Below the pieces are notes generated by a model. It saw only the letters and a list, made by a program, of their open reading frames with translations, was not told where the DNA came from and made no database searches. Both the position numbers and the translations under genes were made by a program. Of a DNA stretch of 64,000 nucleotides, positions 11,392 to 23,575 are shown one piece after another (within the stretch, counting starts at the first letter, position 1; each line of letters starts with the position of its first letter). This stretch comes from Ophioderma brevispina (Eukaryota; Echinodermata; Ophiuroidea; Amphilepidida; Ophiodermatidae). The stretch covers positions 1 to 64,000 of the forward strand of contig JAMKCH010041434.1 of the NCBI GenBank assembly GCA_023653785.1. The letters are read 5' to 3'.

Positions 11392-11717
11392 GGTGCGTGA
11401 CCCGATTCATGGTCTGATTTTTCATATGCTGTTTTCCCTTTTCACGTGGAAGCGTATCCACAAAAACGTTTATACAAATTTTGAGTGAAATCGGTCAAGG
11501 TGTTTGGATAGCAGAGGCAAACACATATATTAAACTTGCCCATAGGAGAGTGTGTGTTCATTAATGAGGTCGACCACATTTGCAGATATTTTTGTTCATA
11601 ACATCAAAAGGAACCATTTCCTGGGTCTTACATTTCATTACGAACTTATTCCTGATTCCAAAATGTCAATTTTGATGGAGTAAAAGTGGGGAGACGACCA
11701 GGTTACCCACCTTATAT
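11392..11717. mobile_element. F4-family MITE, diverged copy
   Basis: The left end AGGTGCGTGACCCGATTCATGG and the right end GTTACCCACCTT (inverse AAGGTGGGTAAC) match the element at 4771-5117. The internal core is shared: ACGTGGAAGCGTATCC, CAAATTTTGAGT, TTTTTGTTCATAA, AATTTTGATGGAGTAA. The flanking TTAA has decayed (ATCA on the left, TATA on the right), so this copy is older. Confidence 0.7.
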
Positions 11718-12047
11718 TAAGATCAACCTGATCTACTCGTAATGACGTATCTATAACTTTTAATTTATGTATTATGAAAATATGAAATAATATCACCCTG
11801 CAGAGAGAAGATAGATATATCTCCCAAAATACTTCAAGGGCGTTAGGTATACGGTTTGGTATGGTTTTGGGAAATAAAGGGGCTCAGATTTTGTTGAAAC
11901 TGTGTCAACTTATTGCTCTGGTTGTACTGAAACAGAAAGTTCATTTAAATGCATCTTTGGGTAAAAGCTCTGTATACAATTTTGAGGTCAAGTTTGGTGA
12001 CAATTATAGACCATGTAGACCAATGTTACACAAAATCGGAGCATTTG
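11718..12047. other. Unassigned sequence
   Basis: A 63-codon frame (11861-12052) shows no recognisable feature and no homologous partner in the window. Confidence 0.5.
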
Positions 12048-12390
12048 GTTAACCCTCATCTACCTGAGCAATTTTCGTAACAAAACTCCCGGTGGGGGTG
12101 GTTCCCACCCCCTAAGATTTTCGTTACTGATCATCTGCTTCCTATAAATTGGGTAACACATGATAGCTTAGAGTTTCTTCTTTGCATTGGTATCAAAATA
12201 AGTACCATACCAACATTCCAGTTATGACGTCACTATGACGTCACAAGTTGAGGAAAGTATGAAAATAGTAGATATAGGGTAGAAAATTGATATTTTGCAA
12301 TTTTACCGATTTTTTTTAAAAGCATTATTTTAGCACTACAACAATCTGAGTATATACAACTAGTCATTTCCCACCAAGTAGAGCCTAAGG
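12048..12390 (+). repeat. Dispersed repeat, copy b (pair with 1955-2285)
   Basis: It aligns over its length with 1955-2285 in direct orientation. It differs by an inserted TATGACGTCAC duplication that makes two CRE-like octamers, and by other short indels. No terminal repeats or coding capacity are visible. Confidence 0.75.
12225..12243. promoter_or_regulatory. Two palindromic TGACGTCA (CRE-type) octamers
   Basis: TGACGTCA occurs at 12225-12232 and 12236-12243, 11 bp apart (about one helical turn). This is the CREB/ATF consensus. The paralogous repeat at 1955-2285 lacks them. No neighbouring gene is seen, so function is speculative. Confidence 0.3.
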
Positions 12391-13274
12391 CCGTGCATGA
12401 AAATATATTCTACCCCGGAGGATGTTTGTTTTTGCATGAAAAGGAACGTAAAATGTCAATTGACTATTACATTAAATAATTTGGCACCAAAAAAGGGATT
12501 TTAGAAAGGCGAACAAAAAATCAGTCCCCTCAGGCATTGACATTGACCCTTAATGGCTTGTCCGTGTAAACTAAAAGCCATGGAAACCCATAGACAAACT
12601 ATAATTTGTTATCCGTTATACCGAGACCAACGTATTAGTGTACATTTGAATTCCAATTAGACCTGTTTTAAAAAGACTTACCTGCATTAATTTGCTTCTT
12701 TATTTTAAAACATCCCACATATCTCCTCATGCGTCCAAAAATTCGCGTCAGCATCTTTCAAACTATTGAAAATATCTTAAAATATTCTTGCCCAACCAAC
12801 TAAAAGTGCAATTTTCTTTCACGTCTTTTTCTTCTTGTGTTTTTCTTTTGTTTGCAGGCTGAATATTGAATATGCATCATTTTTCAAAGGTCAACGATGT
12901 TGGAAAGCCAAGAAGCAAAATGCTGACAACAAGTCCGGTGGGGGACCAAAAAATGCCCAGACCAATTGGACGCGACAATAAATTATACTGAGACACATAT
13001 GGAGGTTGGCGCTGTACGAAATTCAATTTCTGAATATGGGTTGTTGTGTTGTTGTTTTTGCTCTTGCTTATACTTTTTTGTCCGCAATAATAAACAATAT
13101 ACGGATTGATCATAATGTAAGTCAGAAAGTAATCACGGTACAATGCTTTTTTAAAGGTGCCTGCTCGATACGAGATCCTTAGAGCTTACACACACCGAAA
13201 CCAAAAAACAAAACTTGCGGGTTGATGATAGGCGCGATAAAGCATACCGCAGGATCCATATAGACCGTATGCAA
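12391..13274. other. Unassigned sequence
   Basis: No recognisable gene. An 88-codon minus-strand frame (12877-13143) has no identifiable domain. Confidence 0.5.
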
Positions 13275-13428
13275 TAGCAGCCATGTTGGTGGACATAATA
13301 GACGCATGCCGTCTTACAATACATTCACCTGTCCATGATCCACGTGCAATCGCTAAACAGGATCGATTGACCGCTTAATGTATTGTAGTCCTTGGGAGTA
13401 TGAAGCTTTCCACCAACATGTCTGGTAG
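13275..13428 (-). mobile_element. Small foldback element F6, copy in minus orientation
   Basis: Read on the minus strand, this stretch aligns along its whole length with 21723-21890. Shared words include ACAATACATTAAGC, TGTTTAGCG.TTGCAC, GACAGGTGAATGTA and CCACCAACATGG. The arms are self-complementary (CCATGTTGGTGGA near 13279 against CCACCAACATG near 13410). It is about 155 bp and non-coding. Two copies in opposite orientation support a mobile foldback element or MITE. Confidence 0.7.
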
Positions 13429-16400
13429 CTGACGTCATATTGACTACGTCGATAAATTGCATGTGGGGCCCAAAAGTTTAGGAAGGAAAACAATGAGAAA
13501 GATATGCCATATATATGTGTTACAAAAAAATCGGACATACCTTCTGGGTTAAAAGGAGTCCTAAAAGCAATCGGGAAACAAACCTTAAGATGTGGGTAGT
13601 GACTCTCTTTACGTCTAAAACCGTTGTAGTAAAATAAATAAATTAAAAGCAATAATTAACACGTTTATGAGCAGGGGTAGACACCCAGTTGTAACAGTAA
13701 TAATAACATATGAATAAATAAAACCAAAAAAGAGCATTTTGTGAACACCATTAATTTTGTTAGAGTGCTATCTTAAGCCCGTGGGGTGGTGTAAATATAA
13801 TTATGGCGGGAAATCGCATCACCGCGTGTGTAGTGCATTTTGATAGCTTTTGCTCTTTCCAATTGACATTATCGTCGCTGGGCGGGAAAAAACCTCATAT
13901 GAACTCCAGAGGTCAAATGCAAAATAGATGTGGGCCCCAATGCTAAAACTCATCTGGATTTTGGTCATATCGGTTCTAGCTGAATTCATGCAAAATAGAT
14001 AGTAAATCATATGGCACTTTTATTTCAGAATTGGCAGTAAATAATACCTAAATATATCAGAAAGGAAAACCTTTCTTTTGCATGGCATTACAGCCAATAT
14101 CAGTTTTTGGTGTTCTCTTGAAAATGTACATATGAGGTTTGGTCTGTGCCGTTTGACACATGTGAGGTTTTGCTTTTAAAGGTCAAATGCACAATGAGCT
14201 TTTTTCGCGCCCACGCGACGATATATACAACCATTGTAGAACAATCAGTGATAGCAATATCCCGAAGTTACCTGCTTGCTCTGACATTTTTTATATTAAT
14301 ATCAAACATTTACAGACCTTATCCAATATGCGTAAAGATTTTTTCAGTTTTTCAGTTAAAAATATGGGCATGAATACATTTAAAACCCCGACTCGTCTTA
14401 AGGTTCCTCTTTTGTAGCTTTCATCTACTCAACAGAATGACAGGAAATAGGTGATGAAAAACATGCCCTATCATAAACCGAGAGCTTCGGCAGCAGATCA
14501 TTTGACTGTTATCCATTTGTCGCGGATACTTATCCCACTTCTGCCGACTTCTCTGGGTTGATACCGTAGCTAATATATAAATTGTCTTAAGTATGATTGT
14601 TGTCAATTTGACAATATTATATATAATACATGTATCCCTATCGAGTTGCAAATCTCAAATTTTGGCGGGGTCTTCGGTTACATGGCATGATGAGTTATAT
14701 CAGATAAAATTAGATTATTTAATTTAATATTTAATGATGTTTACTTCATTATTTAATTTGGACATGATTCGAAGTACAATAACGTTAGTAAATGCAGGAT
14801 TGCTTTTAAATAAAATAAAGTTAAGCAAAGGGGAACTTGTAAGAAACAGTATTTTGACAATCAGCCTTTGCACGAACTGAGATTAGCTAGAACACAAGGT
14901 TTGGGAGGGGCATTTTCTCTTGTTAGTCGATCCCAACTAAAAACAGTGTACGTTTGTTTCGATTGATGCATAATGCAAGGAGCAATATGTGTAGTTGCAG
15001 TTATTTCAAATATAGCACAGGACCCAATTTATACATTCAAATTAACTGACATTGTTCTCTCAGCTCAATCTTTAACCCTGATCATGACTAAGCATGCTCA
15101 TTTTTGTAACAGGTTAAGGAGCCTAACTCAAGAGGGACATTCTTAAAATAGCACTTTTGATAAAAAAAAAATGTTTTGTGAACTCAACTATAACATTAAA
15201 GTAACAGACTAGGGTATTTGACGCTCCTTAATTCTCTCCGAGTGGAAAATGTGATAATTATATAAATGATTTTGTATGTCTGTATGTTTGTTTCCATTAG
15301 ATACCTCGTTTATGAAAAATGATTGACATTCACGAGTATAAAAAGTATAACGCTGATAGGGAGAACGTGCTTTTTTTTCAAGTTGTAGTTGGTAATATTA
15401 AGCTGGTCATTCAACTGTTATGTTATGTTTATATCGGTATCGCTATTATACCAGATCTTTGAATGTGTAGAAAGTTAAGTATGTCAAAAAAATTTATTGT
15501 GGGGTTATGTAGCATTTATACAATAATATTGTTTTCCATTTCCGTGTTGTTAAAGAGTCCAAGCGAATTGATCCCAAAAGAGTCCCGGCGAATTGATCCC
15601 AAATTTGTACTAATTATTTCGTTAACACTAACTATTAAACACCAACTCTTAAGTGTTAAGTGTTAAGGTAACACTGATAGTTCGATATTGATATAGCAGT
15701 GTGATATTCACTATGTAATCGTCCATTGTTGAAAGTTTTCGACATAGACATACATTTTTAAAGAATTCTTGAGATGGTATGAACATGACTATGTCGATAT
15801 ACTGTATGACATGTAATTCATTGATAAGAAAATTTATTAAATGACTAATTATTCACTCAGTTGCATCCAGCACATTTTTTTTCATTTGAGAAGAATCGTC
15901 ATTTAATTGAGAAAGTATCCGTTTACAGGGAAATGACCAATTTCAAATTCTTATTAACGTGCTGAAAGAATCTTGGTCGGGCGTGGGCAATACATTATAT
16001 GTTGTAGCTTAAATGTTGTAAAAGATACGATATACTGCACTTAGTTAATCCGGCTCCAATTCCATGCTATTGGCATTATATGTTAGGTGTATTTTACACT
16101 TTGAAAGTGACTAGAAAGTTGTTATATTTCCGTTACATACAACTATTCTTTTGATTTGATTGTTATCTCTCTCAATCATTCTCCCTACATCGATATTTCT
16201 CTTTATTTTTCATTTCCTCTCTATCTCTTTATCACTCCCTCTTCAGATTTTAAGGTACTATCTAGAAACATATCGATCTTCTTATGTTAAGGTTTTTATT
16301 TGCAATACTCCTTGTGATACGATTTTTTTATTGAAAATCCCAAGGATTTGGTATTATTGTTGAATATATAAAAGGCGTGTAGATAATATAGTTATGTGTG

Positions 16401-17394
16401 AAAGCACAGACCTGGTTGGCTCATAAGCACAAAATTTGTAGAAACGTTTCGGATTAAGCGGGTGTGTGCTACGTGTATGTAGTTGTATTGTTCATGCATT
16501 TTTCTGCAAATGTCAAACGTTAGAAACCTGTAATGCGCCTATAGGAAAGAGCACATACAACTTTCTTTCTTAAATATTTTGTATCTACACTAGATATCTC
16601 TTACATTTGTGATGGATTTTCAACTACTTGTAGTCTTGTGCCTTAGGCATGTTAGGGTACACTTTGGGCGAGCTCGCTTACTTTATACAGTCCAATAAAT
16701 AAATGATTGTTTTGGCAAAAGAAGTAATTTTGGTGTTAATATACTGTGAAATTGTCCAAAATAATATCTTTAAAGTATTCCAAAATCAACTCTGTGGCAA
16801 AAACTAGGAAATTAGAATTATTCGAATTGATTTAAAAGACCTACCAATTTACTGCGCTACCCTTAAGATTGTTCCGATTTTGATAACAGGTTGTAAATTG
16901 TTTGGTTGCACTAGATAAGTAATTGTGTACAAATTCTTTGTTTTTTATAGATGCCGCAACCAGTGTATTTTCAGCTTAGCTTTTATAACGAACGGATATA
17001 TAGATGAAATTTTACCCCATTGTGACCTTGAAACAAGTTTGACTCATAAATTGAACTACAAACTGCAGATAGGGCAAACTATACATTTTTGAATCCTTGA
17101 AAGGTGACGAACATGTTTGTATAACGTTTCGACGACGTTTTGTATCCTTCATATTTTGACCCCTGTGTAAACTTTACCCTTTAAAAACACATATTCCACT
17201 CCTTTGATTTTGGTTAAGGTTTTCTCAATACCATTCTGTATAAAATGATTCTTTTGCAATTAGTTTTGAGTTAAGGCATTATTTGTGAATGTCCTAATTT
17301 GGCTGACATAACAGATCACAGAAGCATTCTAGAAGGGAGTACCCGGATTGTGTTGCCCATGTCTTGGTTATGACAAAGTCATCGGGATACTAAA
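13429..17394. other. Long unassigned A+T-rich stretch
   Basis: Nearly 4 kb without an element I can define. Open frames of 60-99 codons are present on both strands but none resembles a known protein, and there is no clear splice-bounded pattern. A pyrimidine-rich stretch lies near 16165-16245. I cannot exclude introns or regulatory DNA of a gene outside the window. Confidence 0.5.
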
Positions 17395-17745
17395 ATGATC
17401 AGAAATCAGTTCGCGAAACTCAGTCGTAAATCTAGGTGAATACTATATCATGCCCGAGTCGATTAATTCATCCAATGCTCTGTGCAACTACTATAAAAAA
17501 GGTCTATTTTGTAGAACATACTCATGAGTTTGTATACACTTAGGATTACCTATAAGTTTTGCGAACGGACTCCAGGGGTCCGTTCCCCAAACTCGTGCGA
17601 AACCCTATATACTAACTCATGCGTATTTTCTGCATAACAGACCTTTTTATACCAGTAACACAGTCCTTTGGGTTATTGGTCCACTCAGGCATGACATAGT
17701 GTGCACGTATAGATTAACGACTGAGTTTCGGGAACGAACCCCAGG
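17395..17745. mobile_element. Long foldback element F7
   Basis: The left half (CGAAACTCAGTCGTAAATCT near 17414, then TAAAAAAGGTCTATTTTG and ACTCATGAGTTTGTATA) is matched by the inverse of the right half (CGAAACTCAGTCGTTAATCT, TATAAAAAGGTCTGTTATG, CGCATGAGTTAGTATA). The arms are roughly 150 bp, with a smaller hairpin GGACTCCAGGGGTCC at the centre. There is no coding capacity. The exact ends and any target duplication are not resolved. Confidence 0.7.
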
Positions 17746-19535
17746 ATACTAATATGCATGGGGAAATTTTAGTTTTCCTTTTATACGTTTAGTTCAAAAG
17801 TAATGGATTCTCATTCTACTATAATCAGTTTGCTGATATATCCATGCACAGTATATTGAGTTCTAATGATTCATTTATTCAGTTTTAAAAGTCAAACTTG
17901 ATCCAAGGCTAAGATTGGAAATGTTTAGTAAGAACCAATTCCAATTTGAGGTATAAGGTACCACCCGCTTCTTTTCAAAATTGTCTACTATCTTCTTTAT
18001 TTAAATATTTTCGATGGCATGCATTGTTTGAAATAATCTCAAGAACAAATAGTTGTACTCGAATTCGTCAATTACTAGTATTATTCTTTAATTCGTAATG
18101 TAAATGCATTTTGGGGTGGTAACGTAACTGTAGTTTATAACCAAAATATGGTACAATGAGATCTAATTACTTGTTAGCGGCCAAATAGCGTATAAGGACT
18201 TTCCTCTTGAACACTGTGTATATTATTGTACATATTACTGTGTTATAAAAAGCCAATAAATGAGGCATATTGGATCAAATATATCGTGAGTACAGAAATC
18301 CTTTCAATTTGGTGTGTCTTAAGTGTGTAATTCACCAGGGAAACTCTGTTGATCTAGCCTGCATGACAATTCCTTATGATCAGATATATTCCCCGCCACC
18401 AAGGCGCAGTTTTACGGCCCATGTACACGCGTAAGTCTAACCACTGCACACGTGTACTCTAGGTACCATAAATCGCACCCAAGGTCGGCTTGCTAGTAAA
18501 CATATTATTGATGTCGTAGGACTTAGCCCTACACATTGAGATCTGGAGAGCTCTTATGGCGATTGGGGACACAAAACGCCTCTGGAATCCTATCAACTCA
18601 TTTGTTGTTGTAGCCCGTCCAATTTTCCAAATGAACTAGTTTAGGTTTCACTAAAATAAAGCTACCTTAATCATATTTTCAGTTCCATGCACAACCGGAT
18701 AGTATTAGCTACGTAAAGTGTATGTAAGAATATCATTTGCATCAAAAAACAAACAAAAACAGGGATAATCTATCGAAACGTCAAGGGGCAAGAAGGCGTT
18801 GTTTTCTATTCTTTAGGGAAAATACTGAAAGAAGATTATTGTAAGTTCAATTGTTAAAATTCGGCTAAGACTTCGCATTTGGGTCGGATCCAAATTTAAA
18901 TTTATGAGATTGAGTACAAATAAGCGTTTGTGTATTGCAATATAGAACTTCTAATAATCATTCTTTGTACTGTCTTGTCTAAAAAATGCGCGGAATTTGA
19001 TGGTATCATTAGATTTGACCTAAATACTTACAACACGTGTTTAACGTAGACAGTAGAAAAGTTAAAAATGGCTTACAGTCTAGTGAAATAGCGTTGCCTG
19101 TTTGGATCATGTTACGAGTCGCAGTCGTATGGCTTTTTTCCAAAGAAACTTGGAACACATAGACGAAGTGAAGAAACCCCCTTGCGATTTCTGTTTTTAA
19201 GGGTACTCATGATGCTCAGCGTTTACAATTCCTTGTTCAGTGCTATAATTTTGGGGAAGCTATCGAAAGCTGTTGTGAAAGCGGCGATGTATGCAGTGGT
19301 GAATAGGGCAGAAAATTTTTTTTCTAGTGAATCATGAGTATCCTTAAAATTTACAGCGCCCAAATAGTATTTATGCTTCTTAATGTCCATCCATCACTCG
19401 GAAGTGTTGTAATCACATATTTTTGAAATATTATAGAATTCCATTTATTCAGGATCGCAATTTAATCAAAATAGCCCTGCTTAAAACCTTTTTCACCAAA
19501 ATTGAATTACATTTCACATTTAAAATTCAAAATTC
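17746..19535. other. Unassigned sequence with one weak foldback
   Basis: I see no gene. A weak imperfect inverted repeat lies at about 18400-18483 (GCGCAGTTTTACGG against CCATAAATCGCACC, around CGTGTACA-like words). Confidence 0.5.
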
Positions 19536-19539
19536 CTCA

Positions 19540-19905
19540 TATGTAACGTCTGCAGAATTTTGCTCCCACTGATTGGCGGCCATATTGGATTGATACGTTA
19601 GGTGTCAATCTTCTTCTTCTTCTTGCGTATGAGGCAGCAGCTAAATATGTTGTAGACGGCAGAGCCAGCTCACTGTTGATTGGTTGGGGTTTGAGAAGTC
19701 TATGTCCACCGGTGGACGGAAGGTAGGGCACTCGTTGAGAATGTGATCCGCAGTCTGTGATGGAGAACCACATTGGCAGACTGGAGATGGTCGCAGCCCC
19801 ATCGTTGCATATTGCTGTTGTAGCGACCGACTCCTGTGCGAATCCGGTTTAAGGTGACCCATTCCTTGCGTGGAAGATTGCTACCAGGTGGTAGTTCTGT
19901 CAATC
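19540..19905 (-). pseudogene. LINE (Jockey/CR1-type) 3' end, C-terminal ORF2 remnant
   Basis: On the minus strand two overlapping frames give the C-terminal region of a LINE ORF2: a [18 protein letters not shown] block (about 19880-19825), then a cysteine/histidine motif of the type C-x-C-x(n)-H-x(4)-C (SPVCQCG...ADHILNECP). The blocks lie in different frames, so at least one frameshift is present. The peptide ends near 19640 and is followed by AAG repeats at 19611-19626, a simple-repeat 3' tail expected of such LINEs. Upstream RT and endonuclease domains are absent (5' truncation). A second, longer LINE at 56480-59420 may be related; I have not established that they are one family. Confidence 0.75.
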
Positions 19906-20174
19906 ATTTGGGCCGTGCAGACGACTCTTGATGCTCAAAGACTTTTTTCCTTAAACAAATATCAACATGCATTTTCATGACCATATTCGGAACCAGCATG
20001 AATAATAGATTAAAATGAGTGAGTCCAAGCAAACCTAATTGAGGGCAGTGTTTTGAGATGGCTTCCTAAATGACCGCGGGTTATTGGAAATGTCATTATT
20101 ATTTTGTGATAACCAATACAGAATATACCAAGGTTCGAATGGTTATGGTATGTATCGTACATTTCTTAGAAAGA

Positions 20175-20343
20175 CTTACTGTATTTTGCGCAACGAAAGG
20201 AAACGAAACAGGCTCAGTGCACCCATTGGATTACACGCTTTATTCCGTTATCATACATTTTATACTATGACGGAATAAAGCGTATAATCAAATTGGTGCA
20301 ATGAGCCTGTTTCGTTTCGTTTCGTTGCGTAAAATACAGTAAG
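20175..20343. mobile_element. Near-perfect foldback hairpin F8, ~80-bp arms
   Basis: CTTACTGTATTTTGCGCAAC at the left is the inverse of the right end (GTTGCGTAAAATACAGTAAG) with one mismatch. Pairing continues inward through GAAACGAAACAGGCTCA and ACGCTTTATTCCGT, leaving a loop of about 10 bases. It is non-coding and has the structure of a small foldback MITE. Clear target duplications are not seen. Confidence 0.75.
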
Positions 20344-21722
20344 CCCTTAAAAAATAGTGTATACCCCTTTGTAAAGCCCCCTGATTTAAGACAAAGATTA
20401 CCTTTACAATACCTCATATTTGGGCGCTATTGAACTATATTGTTTGTTTTAAATGAAATGTTACCCAAAACAAACCCGAAATCAATCAAGGCATAGTGCT
20501 TTACATAAAAAAGTGGTTTGAGTTTGCTTCATTAAATATTTAATGTCTACGTCTCAATTACATTGGTTCTACATTTTAATTACCTCTCCCAAGATCGAAC
20601 TGGGCCATTGGTGTGTTTTATTACGCTGTTTGCAAACGAGAATCAATAGTGATTCGGAAAGGGTGGAAACGAAAAACCAACAGGTATCGAACAACAAGTG
20701 TGTATCTATTGTCGGTCAACATTTACAATAAAGTAGGGCAACAGAGGCGTCTTTGATTTGGTTTAAATAGGTATTTTCCTTATGAGAATTGAAAATCGAC
20801 TGTTTGAAGATAATTAAAGTACACTTTCCAAATTTAAACTTTGTCCTATATTTTCTAATCAAACAGAGTGCTGAAAAGTATTGTTCTTGCACATAAGTTT
20901 AGGTGAACTCAGAGTCGAAGACCGAGCTTGTGAGCACCGATTCCATTTTCATGAGACATGAATTTTAGCTTTCCAACTTGATACGAAAGTGGAATGTGGA
21001 CTGGGCAATGGGCAGTGACTCTAAATGCGTTAGCCCAACGCCATATTATCCATATTGGATAATGTCAGTCCAGCCTTGGTAGCATTTCAGGTTAAGAGTT
21101 TTTGACCATAGTACAAGTCAATAATGGTGTTGACATTCTTCGTTTGTGGTGTATCATCCACTGTGATCATGATTATTACACACGTGAGTGCTCTCCGTTG
21201 CGATAGTCAAATTGATTAAGACTTTTGACAAATAAGTTGATACATCAGATATTTGTGATCACAGTGTATTAAACCATCGTTATGACAATGCATCACACAA
21301 TATATAACCTCCTCCCAGTAACCCAATCTAAGCATAAACTCATGCTATGACCATGCGGATATTACCAATATATTACCCCTCATGAATACTCAGAACATAA
21401 TAGGCTTCTCGTCATTGGCTGATTGATTCCGATTACAGTGACTTTTTCCCTGGAAAAATAGTTTAAACTGTTTTCCCTGTAGCCTCATCCCCAGAGTCAC
21501 AGTGATACAGTAATACCGCAATAAATGGTTTATATCGGGAAACTAGGGCACACTATTTCCTTGGTATTGGGACGTGGCCTATCACTCCACCGTAACCAGT
21601 ACCTCGGGAAAAAGTGATGCCCCATTTTCCCGCTAAACCCAGGTAGTATTGTAATTGTAATTAAAACATATTAAAATGTTACTAACTGATTAAAATTTTT
21701 AATAAAGCCAATAGATCGTATC
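20344..21722. other. Unassigned sequence
   Basis: No gene, tandem repeat or element boundary that I can support. Confidence 0.5.
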
Positions 21723-21890
21723 CTAGATTCCACAAGACATGTGTGGACAAGATGCATACATTCCAGGATTACAATACATTAAGCTTTCAATCAATCCATG
21801 TTTAGCGCTTGCACAGGGATCCCCTGACAGGTGAATGTAATTGTAGTACTGGAATGCGTCTATCTTGGTCCACCAACATGGTGGCACTAG
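21723..21890 (+). mobile_element. Small foldback element F6, plus-orientation copy
   Basis: The arms start CTAGATTCCAC on the left and end GTGGCACTAG on the right, and pair over about 60 bp (TGGACAAGAT, CATTCCAG, TACAAT.ACATT). It aligns with the inverse of 13275-13428 along its full length. It is non-coding. Confidence 0.7.
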
Positions 21891-21949
21891 TGAATACGGT
21901 CTGTAATAGCGTTTTAAGGTTAACGGTTTAAACTGTTAGTTATTCCTTT

Positions 21950-23575
21950 AAAGGTGGGTGGCCGATCATGGTTCCTGTTTTTCAAGTTTTCACCCGCACA
22001 CGGAAGGAAGCATATCCACAATTTTTTTTTAGTTAAGGGAGGGGTATGGGTTCTGAAGCCGTGAACTTTGAAGTGATTTTTCTTAATTTTCCTAAATCGT
22101 GGTATATACATGTTACACCATCATATTGTAGCCCCATTTCACAAGTTTTAAAATTCATGTCTTTTGTTTGCTCTGGTTGCCATGGTTACCACGTTAAGGC
22201 CTCTGATTGGGGCTAAACACTAGAACTGACTAACTAAATAACTGAGAAGCTACTGGTCGAAACTTGGGTGGCATGTGCAGGGATAAAATCGCAGTGACCA
22301 TTGAAGCCGTATTTTTGATCTAATGGCACCGGCAATCGACCATCCCATAATTTCATGCGTCATTTACATTTTGGAACACAATTTGAAAATCGGGCTTCGT
22401 GTTCACTAGCCTATATGTGCTGAATATGTGTGCCAATGCATGTGTCATACCAGGTAGCGTTCTCTCGTTACGTTCGTTTCGTTTGGTTTTGTTTGCGTAT
22501 TTAAACGAAACGAATTTATAGACCTCGAAACTTTAGACAAAATTGAGGGCGCGTTTGATGGGAAATATGAGATTTTCTTAATTCATTTTATACTGAATTA
22601 TCAATAATTATTCATGAAAGAACATCATCGAAATCGTGCATCCATTGTCCCTGGTAATTAATTTTTAAAATAAGTTTCTTAAATATCGGCAGGGTGGTAA
22701 AACAATAAAATACATAAAAAATCACTTACCCAGTACATTTAATTACTTAAATTATGGACAAATAATATGAGATTTATTTACTTGGGGGGACTTAGCCAAT
22801 AATAAATTCTTTAATGGTGTATAAATAATATCTTTTAAAATATCTAAATCTAACCCATTTAAATTTTCACATGATAAAGTCTAGGAGACTATGCCGTTTT
22901 TTGGCAATTTCGCGTACATGCTTCCTTTGATCGCCATATCGTGGAACCGACTGTCCGACTGCGATCGAATAAAATGCATTTTGTAGATTACAATCTACAC
23001 AATTAAGCCATTGCATATCTCATTTTGTAATGAACAATTTTTACCAAAGTCAGACCCCATACCCCCCCTTAAAGGCAGACATCGAGCCTTTGTGCGTATA
23101 TTAAAAACAATCAAACTAGTTTAAAGACGTATTAAATGGCGGATTCCCAAATTTGAGAATGAATCTCGAACTTCGTTCTTGAGAGTAAATACATAATCTT
23201 TTCTATGATGGACATCGTCTTGAGCTTATCCATTTTACACAGTCCATTAGTAATGTGGACAAGGCATTATCCAATCTGCTAAAACACTTCGTTAAATATT
23301 GTGTGCTGCAACCTCGGAAAAGATCTGAGTTAGCCTTTAAATTGGTCAGCTGTTTAGACAGTAGAAGCGCAAATGAGTATCAAATTGTGTGTTAATTAAT
23401 GCGGTCGAACGCATTTGGAGACGGTTTTGTTGATAACATCAAAAGGCAACGTTTCCTGGGCCTAAATTTCACCTGAGTAATGACGGAAATACGAATTTTC
23501 TTCTGATACCAGAATCTCAATTGGGAGGAGGTTGTCGATCGGGTCACCCGCCTAGGCCGCCTTTAAATAGTGCTA
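21950..23575. mobile_element. F4-family MITE split by a TTAA element
   Basis: The left part (21950-22030: AGGTGGGTGGCCGATCATGG, GGAAGCATATCCACAATTTT) and the right part (about 23320-23575: TTTAGACAGTAGAAGC, CATCAAAAGGCAACGTTTCC, CGATCGGGTCACCCGCC, then TTTAAA) are the two halves of the family seen at 4771-5117. The interruption is the 22037-23068 element plus about 250 bp of unassigned sequence (23073-23320). Confidence 0.65.
22037..23068. mobile_element. TTAA-flanked element, family F2 (GGGAGGGGTATGGG ends)
   Basis: Flanked by TTAA at 22033-22036 and 23069-23072. The left end is GGGAGGGGTATGGGTTCTGA; the inverse of the right end is GGGGGGGTATGGGGTCTGA. It is 1032 bp with no usable coding frame. 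An internal portion (about 22448-23060) recurs at 28417-29039. It contains the hairpin-like words CGTTCGTTTCGTTT and AAACGAAACGAA. TTAA suggests piggyBac-type mobilisation (inference). Confidence 0.75.

Noticed and set aside
16160..16363. 67-codon leucine/serine-rich plus frame as a signal or membrane peptide
   Set aside because: It reflects a pyrimidine-rich stretch; there is no homologue, start context or downstream continuation.
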